A DNA stretch of 63,177 nt from Nocardia amikacinitolerans NBRC 108937. Its GTDB lineage: Bacteria > Actinomycetota > Actinomycetes > Mycobacteriales > Mycobacteriaceae. Where the stretch lies: assembly GCF_001612615.1 (NCBI RefSeq), contig NZ_BDAU01000051.1, positions 1-63,177 of the forward strand, given 5' to 3'. Positions 35,596 through 44,005 of the stretch are shown here, piece after piece. The translations under genes were made by a program, and so were the position numbers. Every line of letters starts with the position of its first letter. Position 1 is the stretch's first letter. The notes beneath the pieces were generated by a model. It saw only the letters and a list, made by a program, of their open reading frames with translations, did not search any database and was not told the DNA's origin.

Positions 35596-36210
35596 ATGGC
35601 GACACCCCACGAACCCAAGCAGGACCGCAGCCGAGCGACGAGGCAGCGCCTGCTCGAGGCGACCATCGACTGCCTGGCCGAGATGGGCTGGGCCGCCGCG
35701 ACGGTCGCCGTGGTCGCCGAGCGGGCGGGGGTGTCGCGCGGTGCGGCCCAGCACCACTTCCCGACCAGGGAAGACCTGATCACGGGCGCGCTGGAGTACA
35801 TGTTCGACACCCGCATGGACCAGGCGAAAGCCGAGGCGGTGACGATCGCCGGGGTGGCCGAGGGCGTTGGCCGGACGCAGGCCGTCGTCGCGGGTCTCGT
35901 CGAGTCCTACACGTCTCCGCTGTTCAAGGCGGCGTTGCAGGTGTGGACGCACGCGGCCGCCGACCCGGTGCTGCGCGAACGCATCGTGCCGTTGGAGGCG
36001 AAGTTCGGTCGGATCGCGCACCGAAGGGCCGTCGAGGCGCTCGGTGTAGACGACTCCGACCCCGTCGCCCACCACCTGGTACAGGCCACGCTCGATCTCG
36101 CCCGCGGTCTCGGGCTCGCCGACGTCCTCACCGACGACTCGGCCCGCCGCAAGGAGATCGTCCAGCAGTGGTCGGCGACACTGCATTCGGCGCTCACCGC
36201 GCCGCGCTGA
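35596..36210 (+). CDS. TetR family regulator of the acyl-CoA operon
   Basis: 204 residues. The N-terminal TetR helix-turn-helix is clear (RQRLLEATIDCLAEMGW, VVAERAGVSRGAAQHHFPTREDL). It is last gene of the operon, four bases after the hydratase, and probably represses it through the palindrome at 26900-26915, using an acyl-CoA as the signal. That ligand is inferred. Confidence 0.85.
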   Translation: MATPHEPKQDRSRATRQRLLEATIDCLAEMGWAAATVAVVAERAGVSRGAAQHHFPTREDLITGALEYMFDTRMDQAKAEAVTIAGVAEGVGRTQAVVAGLVESYTSPLFKAALQVWTHAAADPVLRERIVPLEAKFGRIAHRRAVEALGVDDSDPVAHHLVQATLDLARGLGLADVLTDDSARRKEIVQQWSATLHSALTAPR

Positions 36211-36260
36211 CGACCTCGGCCGCCGCGGCTTTCGTACTGCACGGCTTCCGCATCGTGCGG

Positions 36261-36535
36261 TTTCCGCGCTGCGCGGGTCGGCTGTGCGGCTCTGCGAGGC
36301 GTGGTAGCTCGAGCTGTCTGGTCCTCGCGCCGTGTGGCTTCCGCGCCGTGCGGGTCGGACTGTGCGGCTCTCGCAGACGCGGTGCTCGAGACGTGTGGTC
36401 CTTGCGCCGTGCACGTTCTGTGCTGCGTGGGTTGGGCTGTGTGGCTCTTGCCGCGTGGCGCTCGAGCTGTGCGGTCCTCGCGCCGGGCGGGTTTCGCGCT
36501 CTACGGGTCAGGCTGCGCGATTCGGCATCCTGACT
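36261..36535. repeat. About 3.5 tandem copies of a degenerate 77-bp unit
   Basis: Units start at 36261, 36338, 36416 and 36492 (lengths 77, 78, 76 and a partial). Each contains variants of TTCCGCGCCGTGCGGGTCGG, then GTGCGGCTCT, GCTCGAG and GTCCTCGCGCCG. Unit lengths are not multiples of three, and the plus frame across them is a Cys/Arg-rich nonsense sequence. The 459-bp gap 36211-36669 contains this array and a short leader of the next gene, and nothing else. Confidence 0.75.
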
Positions 36536-36669
36536 GTGCGCCCTCGAACCGTGCGCTCTGCACCTGTGCGACGTCTGACCTGCGCGTTCGATGCGATGTC
36601 ACACTCGCGCGTCCGGCGCCGTCCTCTCTGTGAACGCGGAACACCGCAGCGCAGCAGAAGGAGCAGGAC

Positions 36670-37452
36670 ATGAACGCCAGCAAGAAGATCGCCGTCGCCG
36701 GAGCCACCGGACGCCTCGGCCGCCACGTCGTCGACGTGCTGAACGAGCAGGGCCACGAGGTGGTGGCCTTCTCCCGCGCCAACGGCGTTGACATCGAGAC
36801 CGGCGCGGGCCTCGCCGAGGCGCTGGCGGGCGTCGACGTGGTGATCGACGCGTCCAGCACGCCCTCGGCGGACAAGGACATCGCCACCGAGTTCTTCACC
36901 GCGTCCGCGCGCAACTTGCACGAGGCGGGCAGCGAGGCGGGCGTCGAGCGGCTGGTCGTGGTGTCCATCATCGGCATCGACGACTCCGTCGCGGGCTACA
37001 ACGCCGCGAAGCTGGTGCACGAGCGGGAGCTCGCCAAGGGCCCGCTGCCGGTGCAGATCCTGCGGGCCGCGCAGTTCCACGAGCTGGTCGAGGTGATGAT
37101 GATGTGGGGCACCCAGGGCGACGTCGCCTACCTGCCGAACATGCGCACCCAGCTGGTCGCGGCCCGCGCCGTGGCCGAGAAGCTCGTCGAGATGGCCGTG
37201 AACCCGGCCCCGGAGACCACCGACGGACCGTTCCCGGAGATCGCCGGACCCCAGCCGGAGACGATGGCGGGCGCGGCCGCGCTGCTCGCCGCCCGCCGCG
37301 GCGACGCGATCCGGGTCCAAGAAATGAGCGACCCGACCAACCCGGACCGCGAGCAGTTCGAGAACGGCACCCTGCTCCCCGGCTCGCACGCCACCCTCGC
37401 GGGCCCGACCTTCGCCGAGTGGGTCGAAGCGACCTACACCGCAGCAAGCTGA
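36670..37452 (+). CDS. NmrA-like NAD(P)-binding atypical SDR protein
   Basis: 260 residues. The N-terminal Rossmann motif is KIAVAGATGRLGRHVVDVL, followed by VVIDASSTPSAD and a LVVVSIIGIDD strand. The family lacks the usual SDR Tyr-x-x-x-Lys pair. Relatives bind NAD(P) and act as redox sensors or as nucleoside-diphosphate-sugar epimerase-like enzymes. GAAGGAG precedes ATG 36670. A 12-bp stem terminator follows. Confidence 0.8.
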   Translation: MNASKKIAVAGATGRLGRHVVDVLNEQGHEVVAFSRANGVDIETGAGLAEALAGVDVVIDASSTPSADKDIATEFFTASARNLHEAGSEAGVERLVVVSIIGIDDSVAGYNAAKLVHERELAKGPLPVQILRAAQFHELVEVMMMWGTQGDVAYLPNMRTQLVAARAVAEKLVEMAVNPAPETTDGPFPEIAGPQPETMAGAAALLAARRGDAIRVQEMSDPTNPDREQFENGTLLPGSHATLAGPTFAEWVEATYTAAS

Positions 37453-37464
37453 ACATCCACCGTC

Positions 37465-37500
37465 GCCGCGCACCGGATCTCGAAAGAGCCGGTGCGCGGC
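37465..37500 (+). terminator. Hairpin after the NmrA-like gene
   Basis: GCCGCGCACCGG and its exact complement with a 12-base loop, 13 bp after the stop codon. Confidence 0.65.
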
Positions 37501-37573
37501 GGCGTTTCAGCGATCAGCCGGTGGTGCGGTACGCGATCGACCGGGCGGTCCCACAGAGGTTTGGTACTCCTCA

Positions 37574-37617
37574 CACAGGCGGTGCCTATGTGACGCGTAC
37601 GAACGCTTTGTGGCAGC
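37574..37617. repeat. 44-bp dispersed repeat, copy B
   Basis: Matches 26609-26652 at 38 of 44 positions. Only the inner AGGC-GGT-GCCT stem of the hairpin in copy A is kept. It sits just before the 3' end of the methyltransferase gene. Confidence 0.7.
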
Positions 37618-37620
37618 AGC

Positions 37621-38250
37621 TCAGCGCAGGCGGCGGATGCGGAGGACCGTGTCTTCCCTGCGGCCCTCCTGGCCCTCGGGGCCGATCCATTCGCGGTCGG
37701 CGAGATCCTGGGTTTCGACTCGCCATTCGTCGGGCGGCAGTGCGAGTGCGGCGAGAGTGCCTGGGATCGTGGGGAATTCGAAGAAGGGTGGCTCGATCAT
37801 CCAGGTCGGCCACCCCGCGTGCGCCACGATCAGCAGCGTGCCGCCCGGGGCGACGGCATCGGCGGCGTGGCGCAGGATCTTGTCGCGTTCACCGTCCCCC
37901 GCGACCGGCGAGTGCAGGAACTGTGCCGAAACGAGGTCGTAGGAGCCCTCGGGGAAGGAGTGCGCGAGGTCGTGCCGCGCCCAGGTGATGCGATCGGCGA
38001 CGCCCGCGGCCGCGGCGTGCTCGGCGCCGCGCGCCAACGCGATGGTCGACACGTCGACGGCGTGCACCCGCCAGCCGCGCTCGGCCAGCCAGAGCGCGTC
38101 CCCGCCCTCGCCGCAGCCGAGATCGAGCGCGGTGCCCGGCGCGAGATCGGCGACTTCGCGAACCAGCAACGCGTTCGGTTTGCCGGTCCAGGCCCGCTCG
38201 CGCTCGCGGTAGAAGTCTTCCCAGTACTCCTCAGCGGTGGTTTCGGTCAT
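37621..38250 (-). CDS. Class I SAM-dependent methyltransferase
   Basis: 209 residues. SAM-binding motif I is ALDLGCGEGGDALWLAERG near residue 42, then HAVDVSTIALARG, and a YDLVSAQFLHSP motif IV. The N-terminal EEYWEDFYRERERAWTGKPN resembles the tellurite-resistance/thiopurine-methyltransferase-like group of actinobacteria. The substrate is unknown. ATG 38250 gives MTETTAEEYW. Confidence 0.82.
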   Translation of the reverse strand: MTETTAEEYWEDFYRERERAWTGKPNALLVREVADLAPGTALDLGCGEGGDALWLAERGWRVHAVDVSTIALARGAEHAAAAGVADRITWARHDLAHSFPEGSYDLVSAQFLHSPVAGDGERDKILRHAADAVAPGGTLLIVAHAGWPTWMIEPPFFEFPTIPGTLAALALPPDEWRVETQDLADREWIGPEGQEGRREDTVLRIRRLR

Positions 38251-38347
38251 CGAACGCCTCTCCTGACCTGCGTATGCCTCGTGATGGTCGAGCGGGTAAC
38301 CCGCACAAGGCATGGTGCGCCCAGTCCGCCGCCCCGCGCCAATTTCC

Positions 38348-38382
38348 TTGCCGTTCCGGCAAACGATCACTGGCAAGTGATC
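38348..38382. promoter_or_regulatory. Two adjacent inverted repeats upstream of the methyltransferase
   Basis: TTGCCGTTCCGGCAA (38348-38362) and GATCACTGGCAAGTGATC (38365-38382) are both perfect stems. They lie between two leftward genes, and could end transcription of the oxidative operon or act as an operator for the methyltransferase gene. Confidence 0.45.
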
Positions 38383-38492
38383 TTGTGCGGAGTCGGCCCA
38401 CCATCAGGCCAAGCCATTTCCGTTGGCAGGCGCTCGTGCGGAGAACCACATGAGGAGCAGGTACACCCGCCCCCGCCGTTCCGGCAACGTGA

Positions 38493-39536
38493 TTACTGAT
38501 CGAAGTCGACGCGCACGTGGTCGGAGACGGGAACGGTTTGGCACGCGAGGGTCAGGCCGAGCGCGAGGTCGGCGTCGACCAGCGTCTCGTTGCGCAGCAT
38601 CCGCACCTCGCCCGCCCGAACCGTGCAGGCGCACGCGCTGCACTCACCCGCCCGGCAGGAGAACGGCGCTTCGTAGCCGTTGGCGAGCAGCACGTCGAGC
38701 AGGGTGCGGGAACGCGGCCACGGCAACTCCAGAGTGCGTCCGTCGAGGGTGATCGTGGCGGTGGCCGCGCCGGATTCGGCGTCCGTGCCCGAGAGTTCTA
38801 TGTCCGCGAACGGGTCACCGGTCAGCGATTGGAACTTCTCGTGGTGGATGTGCGACTCCGGCATGCCGATCGCCCGCAGTGCCGCGGTGCACGTCGCCAT
38901 GAAAGCCGCTGGGCCGCAGACGAATGCGTCGTAGCGCGGGTACGGGATCAACAGCTCGCGCAGCGCGGGCACCGTCGGAAGGCCGCGCTCGTCCACCAGC
39001 CAGTGCACCACCGTGAACCGATCCGGGAACTCGACCGCCATCTCCTCGAGTTCCGCGCCGAAGATCACCGCGTCCGCGTCGTCGTTGGCGTAGACCAGCA
39101 GCACCGTGCCGGTACCAGCGATCAGCGCCGACTTGGCGATGGACATGATCGGCGTACTGCCGCTGCCCGCCGCGAGCAGGAGCAGGTCGGCGTCGAGCGA
39201 CTTCGGCACGAACACACCGGACGGCGCGAGTACGCGCAGCCGCATGCCGATGGAAGCGTTGTCGCACAGCCAATTCGACGCGTATCCGCCGGGCATGCGC
39301 TTGACCGTCACGATGGCGTCGTCGTCCAAATATGGCGAGCTGGACAGCGAATAGCAGCGCGCGACCGACCCGGTGCGCTCGCTCGGTACCTCCAGCGTCA
39401 GGAATTGCCCTGGGTGGTAACGGAATCGGTGGACCAACGCGTCGGGAACCTCGAAGACCAGCGAGATCGCCGCGTCCGTCTCCTTGATCACCTCCACCAC
39501 TTCCAGGGTGTGCACGTGGGAATCGGCCTGCTCCAT
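38493..39536 (-). CDS. Ferredoxin-type NAD(P)H:oxygenase reductase (KshB-like)
   Basis: 347 residues. An FAD-binding barrel comes first (RCYSLSSSPY), then NAD-binding GSGSTPIMSIAKSAL and FVCGPAAFM, then a C-terminal plant-type [2Fe-2S] ferredoxin with CRAGECSAC and CQT. This order is that of KshB/HmpA-type reductases, which feed electrons from NAD(P)H to an iron oxygenase. It is the last gene of the five-gene leftward oxidative operon, so the likely partner is the diiron protein 2.5 kb upstream. Confidence 0.9.
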   Translation of the reverse strand: MEQADSHVHTLEVVEVIKETDAAISLVFEVPDALVHRFRYHPGQFLTLEVPSERTGSVARCYSLSSSPYLDDDAIVTVKRMPGGYASNWLCDNASIGMRLRVLAPSGVFVPKSLDADLLLLAAGSGSTPIMSIAKSALIAGTGTVLLVYANDDADAVIFGAELEEMAVEFPDRFTVVHWLVDERGLPTVPALRELLIPYPRYDAFVCGPAAFMATCTAALRAIGMPESHIHHEKFQSLTGDPFADIELSGTDAESGAATATITLDGRTLELPWPRSRTLLDVLLANGYEAPFSCRAGECSACACTVRAGEVRMLRNETLVDADLALGLTLACQTVPVSDHVRVDFDQ

Positions 39537-39544
39537 CGCCCCTC

Positions 39545-40393
39545 CTACAGTTCGATGCCGAGACGGCCTGCTGCCCGCTTGCCCAGCCGGTACAGCGGAA
39601 CGCCGAGATCCTCGTAGCGCGGCCCGAGCAGCCGTGGCACCAGGTCGAAGCCGCGCGCGTCCGGCCCGATCAGCACCCGCGCCTTGTTCTTGCGCACGCC
39701 GCGCAGGATGATCTTTGCCGCGGCTTCCGGGCTGGTCATCGTGATCAGCTCGAAGCCGCGCCGCACCGTTTCCCGATCGACCCCGTCCGGAATGCCGCGC
39801 GCGTTGACGGCGATGTCGGTCGATACGCCGCCGGGATGCACGCAGGTGACCCCGACCGGGTGCCCGGCGATGCGCATCTCCTGCCGCAGCGCCTCGGTGA
39901 AGCCGCGTACCGCGAATTTCGCGGCATTGTAGGCACTTTGGGATGGTATGCCCATCAAGCCGAACACCGAGGACACGTTGACGACGTGCCCGTCACCGGA
40001 GGCGATCAGGTCGGGCAGGAAGGCCTTGGTGCCGTGCGCGACGCCCCAGAAGTCGATGTTCATCAACCAGTCGAAATCGTCCCATTCCATGTCGATCACA
40101 TCGGCGCTGAGCGCGACACCGGCATTGTTGATCACCAGGTCGACGCCGCTGAACTCGGCGCGCACGTCCTCGGCGTGCGCGTAGACGGCGGCCCGCTGCG
40201 CCACGTCCAGTTGGTACGGAACGGCGGTGGCGCCGAGCTTTTCGCACCGACCTGCGGTGTCGGCGACCGCGCCGGTGTCGATGTCGGACAGCGCCAGGCG
40301 GCTGCCGTGCCGCGCCAGCTCCAGCGCGAGCGCCCGGCCGATGCCGGAGCCCGCGCCCGTGATGACGGCGACCTTGTTGTCGAAGTGGTGCAC
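39545..40393 (-). CDS. Short-chain dehydrogenase/reductase
   Basis: 282 residues, classical SDR. It has AVITGAGSGIGRALALELA, the NNAGVA motif, a Ser-x-Tyr active site with SAYNAAKFAVRG (Tyr-x-x-x-Lys) and HPGGVSTDI. It interconverts an alcohol and a ketone. In this operon it probably prepares the ketone for, or handles the product of, the Baeyer-Villiger enzyme. GTG 40393 follows GAGGGG. Spacers are 8-10 bp on either side. Confidence 0.9.
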   Translation of the reverse strand: MHHFDNKVAVITGAGSGIGRALALELARHGSRLALSDIDTGAVADTAGRCEKLGATAVPYQLDVAQRAAVYAHAEDVRAEFSGVDLVINNAGVALSADVIDMEWDDFDWLMNIDFWGVAHGTKAFLPDLIASGDGHVVNVSSVFGLMGIPSQSAYNAAKFAVRGFTEALRQEMRIAGHPVGVTCVHPGGVSTDIAVNARGIPDGVDRETVRRGFELITMTSPEAAAKIILRGVRKNKARVLIGPDARGFDLVPRLLGPRYEDLGVPLYRLGKRAAGRLGIEL

Positions 40394-40403
40394 GGGATCC
40401 CCC

Positions 40404-41969
40404 TCAGTTGCCTGCGAACGTGGTCGGAAAGCGCTGGGCGGGCCGGTTTTCCAGCACGACGGTCGGTCGGACCGGCACGCTCGGCGCCGGGCCGATGAAC
40501 TCGTACTCGTCCGGTCGCAGCCGCCTCGTCTGCAACCAGTACTGCCAGGTGAAGCCGGACCACAGCGTCCGGTTGTTGCCGTGCTCGTCCAGGTACCAGC
40601 TGCGGCAGCCGCCGGTGTTCCACACCGAATGCGCCAGCCTGCGTTGGAGTTCAGCGTTGTACCGGTCCTGCGCCGCCCGTCGCGGGACAAGCGCTACCGC
40701 GCCGCGCGCCCGGACCTGCCGGATCGCGTCGAGCACGTAGTGGATCTGCGACTCGATCATGAAGATGATCGAGTTGTGGCCGAGCCCGGTGTTCGGACCG
40801 AGCAGGAAGAAGGCGTTGGGCATGTCGGCGACGGTGATGCCACGATGCGCCTGTACGCCCTCGATGGTCCATCGCGCGGCGAGGTCGACGCCGTCGCGTC
40901 CGGTGATCGACAAATTGGTGAACGAGTCGATGACGTGGAAGCCGGTGCCGTACAGGATCACATCGGCCGGATGCTCGACGCCGTCGGCGGTGACGATGCC
41001 CGCGGCGGTGAAGTGGTCGATGCGGTCGGTGACCAGGGTCGTCTTCGGGTCGGCCAGCGCCGGATAGTAGGTGTCCGAGCCGAGCAGGCGTTTGCAGCCC
41101 GCCCGATAGTCCGGCGTCACGGCGGCGCGCAGCGCGGGATCGTCGATCTGGCGCGCGATGTGCCGTCGACCGACCCATTCCACCGCTTTCAACAGGTCGG
41201 GTCTGCGTGTCATCCCGTAGGCGGCGACCTCCGCGCCCCAATAGATGCCGTTGCGCAGCGCGAAGCGCAGTCCGGGCACCCGCCGCAGCGCGGTGCGGAA
41301 ACGCTCGGAGAAGACCACGTCGGCGCGCGGGAGCACCCACGGCGCGGTGCGCTGGAACACCGTCAGCGCGCCAACTTCGTCGATGATCTCCGGCACGAAT
41401 TGGATCGCGCTGGCGCCGGTGCCGATCACCGCGACCTTCTTGCCGCGCAGCTCGACATCGTGGTCCCACTGAGCGGAATGGAAAGCAGTGCCGCCGAATT
41501 CGGTGCGGCCGGGGAATTCCGGAATGCTCGGGACATGCAGCGCCCCGATGGCCGAGACGATGAACCGCGCGATGTACTCCCGCCCGTCGGCGCTGAACGC
41601 GTGCCAGCGACGCTCGTCCTCGTCCCAGTAGCCGCGAACCATGTGCTGGCCGAACCGAATACGCTCGCGTAGCCGGTACTTGGCGACGACTTCCTTCAGG
41701 TAGCCGAAGATCTCCGGCTGCCCGGAGAACAGCCGCCGCCAATTCGACCGCGGCTCGAAGGAATACGAGTACAGGTGCGTCGGCACATCGCAGGCGCAGC
41801 CCGGATAGGTGTTGTCACGCCAGGTGCCGCCGATCTCGTCGGCCTTCTCCACGATCAAGTAGTCGCCGAGACCCGCCTTGTCCAGCGCGATTCCCATGCC
41901 GAGGCCGGAGAACCCGCTGCCGATGATCAGCACCCCGGTGTGCACCGGGGCCGAGGATTGCGCTGCCAT
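40404..41969 (-). CDS. Baeyer-Villiger type flavin monooxygenase
   Basis: 521 residues. It has two Rossmann motifs, GSGFSGLGMG near residue 17 and VIGTGASAIQF near 180. The Baeyer-Villiger fingerprint F-x-G-x-x-x-H-x-x-x-W reads FGGTAFHSAQW and is intact. GGTWRDNTYPGCACDVP is the FAD/NADPH segment. It inserts oxygen next to a ketone, using NADPH and FAD, giving an ester or lactone. In operon with the SDR and diiron oxygenases; similar to mycobacterial EtaA/MymA enzymes in general layout. Confidence 0.9.
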   Translation of the reverse strand: MAAQSSAPVHTGVLIIGSGFSGLGMGIALDKAGLGDYLIVEKADEIGGTWRDNTYPGCACDVPTHLYSYSFEPRSNWRRLFSGQPEIFGYLKEVVAKYRLRERIRFGQHMVRGYWDEDERRWHAFSADGREYIARFIVSAIGALHVPSIPEFPGRTEFGGTAFHSAQWDHDVELRGKKVAVIGTGASAIQFVPEIIDEVGALTVFQRTAPWVLPRADVVFSERFRTALRRVPGLRFALRNGIYWGAEVAAYGMTRRPDLLKAVEWVGRRHIARQIDDPALRAAVTPDYRAGCKRLLGSDTYYPALADPKTTLVTDRIDHFTAAGIVTADGVEHPADVILYGTGFHVIDSFTNLSITGRDGVDLAARWTIEGVQAHRGITVADMPNAFFLLGPNTGLGHNSIIFMIESQIHYVLDAIRQVRARGAVALVPRRAAQDRYNAELQRRLAHSVWNTGGCRSWYLDEHGNNRTLWSGFTWQYWLQTRRLRPDEYEFIGPAPSVPVRPTVVLENRPAQRFPTTFAGN

Positions 41970-41988
41970 CGCGTCACTTCCGATCGGA

Positions 41989-42981
41989 TCACGCCGCCGC
42001 GCGGCGCTCGAGTTCGTCGAGGATGTCCTGCGGCACGCTGCGCGAGAGGCGGTACAGCCGCCGCGTCACGGCGCCGTCGAGCATGCCCACTTCGTGCGCG
42101 AAGCGGAGCAGCGGTTCGCCTGCGAAGGTCGCGTTCACCTGGAAGTTCGGCGAGGTGAAGGCCGCGAAGAACCCGACGAGCGGATCGATGCCCACCGAGC
42201 GGTACACGCGCGGATTGATCAACACCGGGTACACGCCGAGCACCATCACCGCGAACACCAGCCGGTGGAAGGCGTTGGACACCTTGCCGCGCTCCTCGAT
42301 GGCGCGCACCAATTCCTCACGGGCGTAGGTGATGTGGCGCGCCTCCTCCAGCACGTGGATCTTCATCAGTTGGCGCACATGGGGTTGCAGGTCCGGATCG
42401 TTCATCGCCTCGCGCTGTAGCCGGTCCAAGATCTCCTCGATCAGCAGGGTGCCCGCGTAGGCCGAGGGGCCGAGCGGGATGAACGTGGCGAGGCGGGTGA
42501 GCTTGCGCGCGGTCTTCGGCAGCAGGTACGGCCGCAGTCCGGTGAGATTCACCAGGCGACTGAACATGGTGGAATGCCGTGTCTCCTCGCCGATTTCGGC
42601 AAGGGCGTAGCGAGTGTGGTCGTCCACCAGTCGCTCGCTCTCCAGCACGGTGCGCAAGAGCATCGTGCTCAGCCCGGCCTCCGCGAAGATGCCGAAGCTG
42701 AGCACACTCACCAGCTCGTGCAGGCCGAGCTCGGTGCGCTGCTCGGGGGTGAGCCGCTCCCACAGCGCGGTGCCGTACAGCGATTGCCGGTGTTCGGGTA
42801 TCCAGTGTTTGCCGGGCTCGATCGGTGCGTCCCAATCGATGTCGAGCTCACCGTCGTAGGCGCGTTCGGCGGAGGACCGCAGCAGCCGCTGAGCGGTCTT
42901 CTGTCGATCGCCGACCGTCTTGCGGCGCACCGTCGATGCGCCCGCGGTGGTGACGACGGGTCCGGTGGTCTCGGTGGTCAT
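41989..42981 (-). CDS. AurF-type diiron oxygenase
   Basis: 330 residues. The full AurF-type seven-ligand pattern can be read: Glu101, then E-E-T-R-H (Glu133, His136), Glu182 in LLIEEIL, and H-x3-E-x2-H (His209, Glu213, His216) in IHVLEEARH. The spacings 182 to 209 and within the motifs equal those of AurF. AurF oxidises aryl amines to nitro groups; relatives hydroxylate or desaturate other substrates. ATG 42981 overlaps the upstream paralogue by ATGA. The reductase at the operon end is a plausible electron donor. Confidence 0.85.
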   Translation of the reverse strand: MTTETTGPVVTTAGASTVRRKTVGDRQKTAQRLLRSSAERAYDGELDIDWDAPIEPGKHWIPEHRQSLYGTALWERLTPEQRTELGLHELVSVLSFGIFAEAGLSTMLLRTVLESERLVDDHTRYALAEIGEETRHSTMFSRLVNLTGLRPYLLPKTARKLTRLATFIPLGPSAYAGTLLIEEILDRLQREAMNDPDLQPHVRQLMKIHVLEEARHITYAREELVRAIEERGKVSNAFHRLVFAVMVLGVYPVLINPRVYRSVGIDPLVGFFAAFTSPNFQVNATFAGEPLLRFAHEVGMLDGAVTRRLYRLSRSVPQDILDELERRAAA

Positions 42982-43934
42982 CGCACCGCTCTCCTGTTCC
43001 TGATCGAGCGAACGCCCGGTGTGCCGTGCGTTTCGCGGAGGAAGTCGCGCACGGTCGCGGTCGCGGCGCGTGCGTTGCGTCGGTAGGCGCCGGTGGTCAG
43101 CGCGGCCGCCGCGCCCGCGATGGGGTGAATTCCGATGGCTCGGTACACGGCCGGATGCACGAGCGCCGCGTAAGCGACGGCGGCCACGGCACTCAACGCC
43201 CACCGGTGCAGTGCGGCGCGGATCGCGCCGCGAGAGTCGATGGCGCGCAACAACTCCGCGCGCGTCGCCTCGACGTGCCGCGCGCTGGAGGCGGCGTGCA
43301 GCAAGGCCAGCTGACGCAGGTGCGGTTGGATGTGCGGATCGGTGGTCAGCTCGCGCAACAGCTGCGCCGCCATCTCCTCGATGAGCAGGCGGAAGCCGAG
43401 TGCGGTTGGCCCGTCGGGGATCCAGAGGGTGAGCTTGGTCAGCGCGCGCAGCGGCGCGGGCAGCCGATACGGCGGCAGGCCGGTGGCGTTGATCAGTCTG
43501 CTGTACATGGTGGAGTTGCGGCTCTCGTCGTGAATCGCCGCCAGGGTGAACCTGGTGTGATCGTCGACGGGGTCGCGGCTTTCGATGACGTCGCGGAACA
43601 TCAGCATGGACAGCATCGATTGCGCGTAGATGCCCACGCTGAGCATGCTGACCAGTTCGTGCTTGCCGAGTTCGCGTCGCTGCTCGGGACTCAGCCGTTC
43701 CCACAGCCTGCTGCCGTACAGCGAAACACGCTCGGGCGGTAGCCAATTCAGCGCCGGGTCAGGCGGCGCGTCCCAGTCGATGTCGAGATCGGGATCGTAG
43801 GCCGCCTCGGCGACGCCGGCGAACAGCAGCCGTCGGGCGGTGCTCTGCCGGTCGCCGATGTGGCGACGACGGCGCACGGCCGCGCCGGACGGCGTGGTGG
43901 CAGGCCGAAAGCCATGGTTGTGGCTGGACGTCAT
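42978..43934 (-). CDS. AurF-family paralogue lacking probable iron ligands
   Basis: 318 residues, clearly homologous along its length to the next gene (for example DLDIDWDAP, ELVSMLSVGI, DDHTRF, STMYSRLINATGLPPY). Three of seven predicted iron ligands differ: Glu to Gln105, His to Asn140 (DESRN) and Glu to Ser217 (HAASSARH). Glu137, Glu186, His213 and His220 remain. A catalytic diiron centre is unlikely. It may be a structural partner of the intact paralogue, like the beta subunits of other diiron enzymes. First gene of the operon. Confidence 0.85.
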   Translation of the reverse strand: MTSSHNHGFRPATTPSGAAVRRRRHIGDRQSTARRLLFAGVAEAAYDPDLDIDWDAPPDPALNWLPPERVSLYGSRLWERLSPEQRRELGKHELVSMLSVGIYAQSMLSMLMFRDVIESRDPVDDHTRFTLAAIHDESRNSTMYSRLINATGLPPYRLPAPLRALTKLTLWIPDGPTALGFRLLIEEMAAQLLRELTTDPHIQPHLRQLALLHAASSARHVEATRAELLRAIDSRGAIRAALHRWALSAVAAVAYAALVHPAVYRAIGIHPIAGAAAALTTGAYRRNARAATATVRDFLRETHGTPGVRSIRNRRAVR

Positions 43935-43954
43935 TGTCCCCACCAGCTCTCTGT

Positions 43955-44005
43955 GTGAATGCGGAACTTCTAGTACCCAATACCGTCGGTTCCGTGTACA
44001 TTCAC
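43955..44005. promoter_or_regulatory. Inverted motifs in the divergent promoter of the oxidative cluster
   Basis: GTGAATGCGGAAC (43955-43967) is mirrored by GTTCCG and CATTCAC (43989-44005, four extra bases between). The intervening TAGTACCCAATACC is AT-richer and suits a promoter. The nearby TetR gene is the likely ligand. Confidence 0.5.

Noticed and set aside
36301..36633. Cys-rich 110-codon protein over the 77-bp repeats
   Set aside because: The repeat period is not a multiple of three and the units would be read in different frames; no ribosome-binding site.
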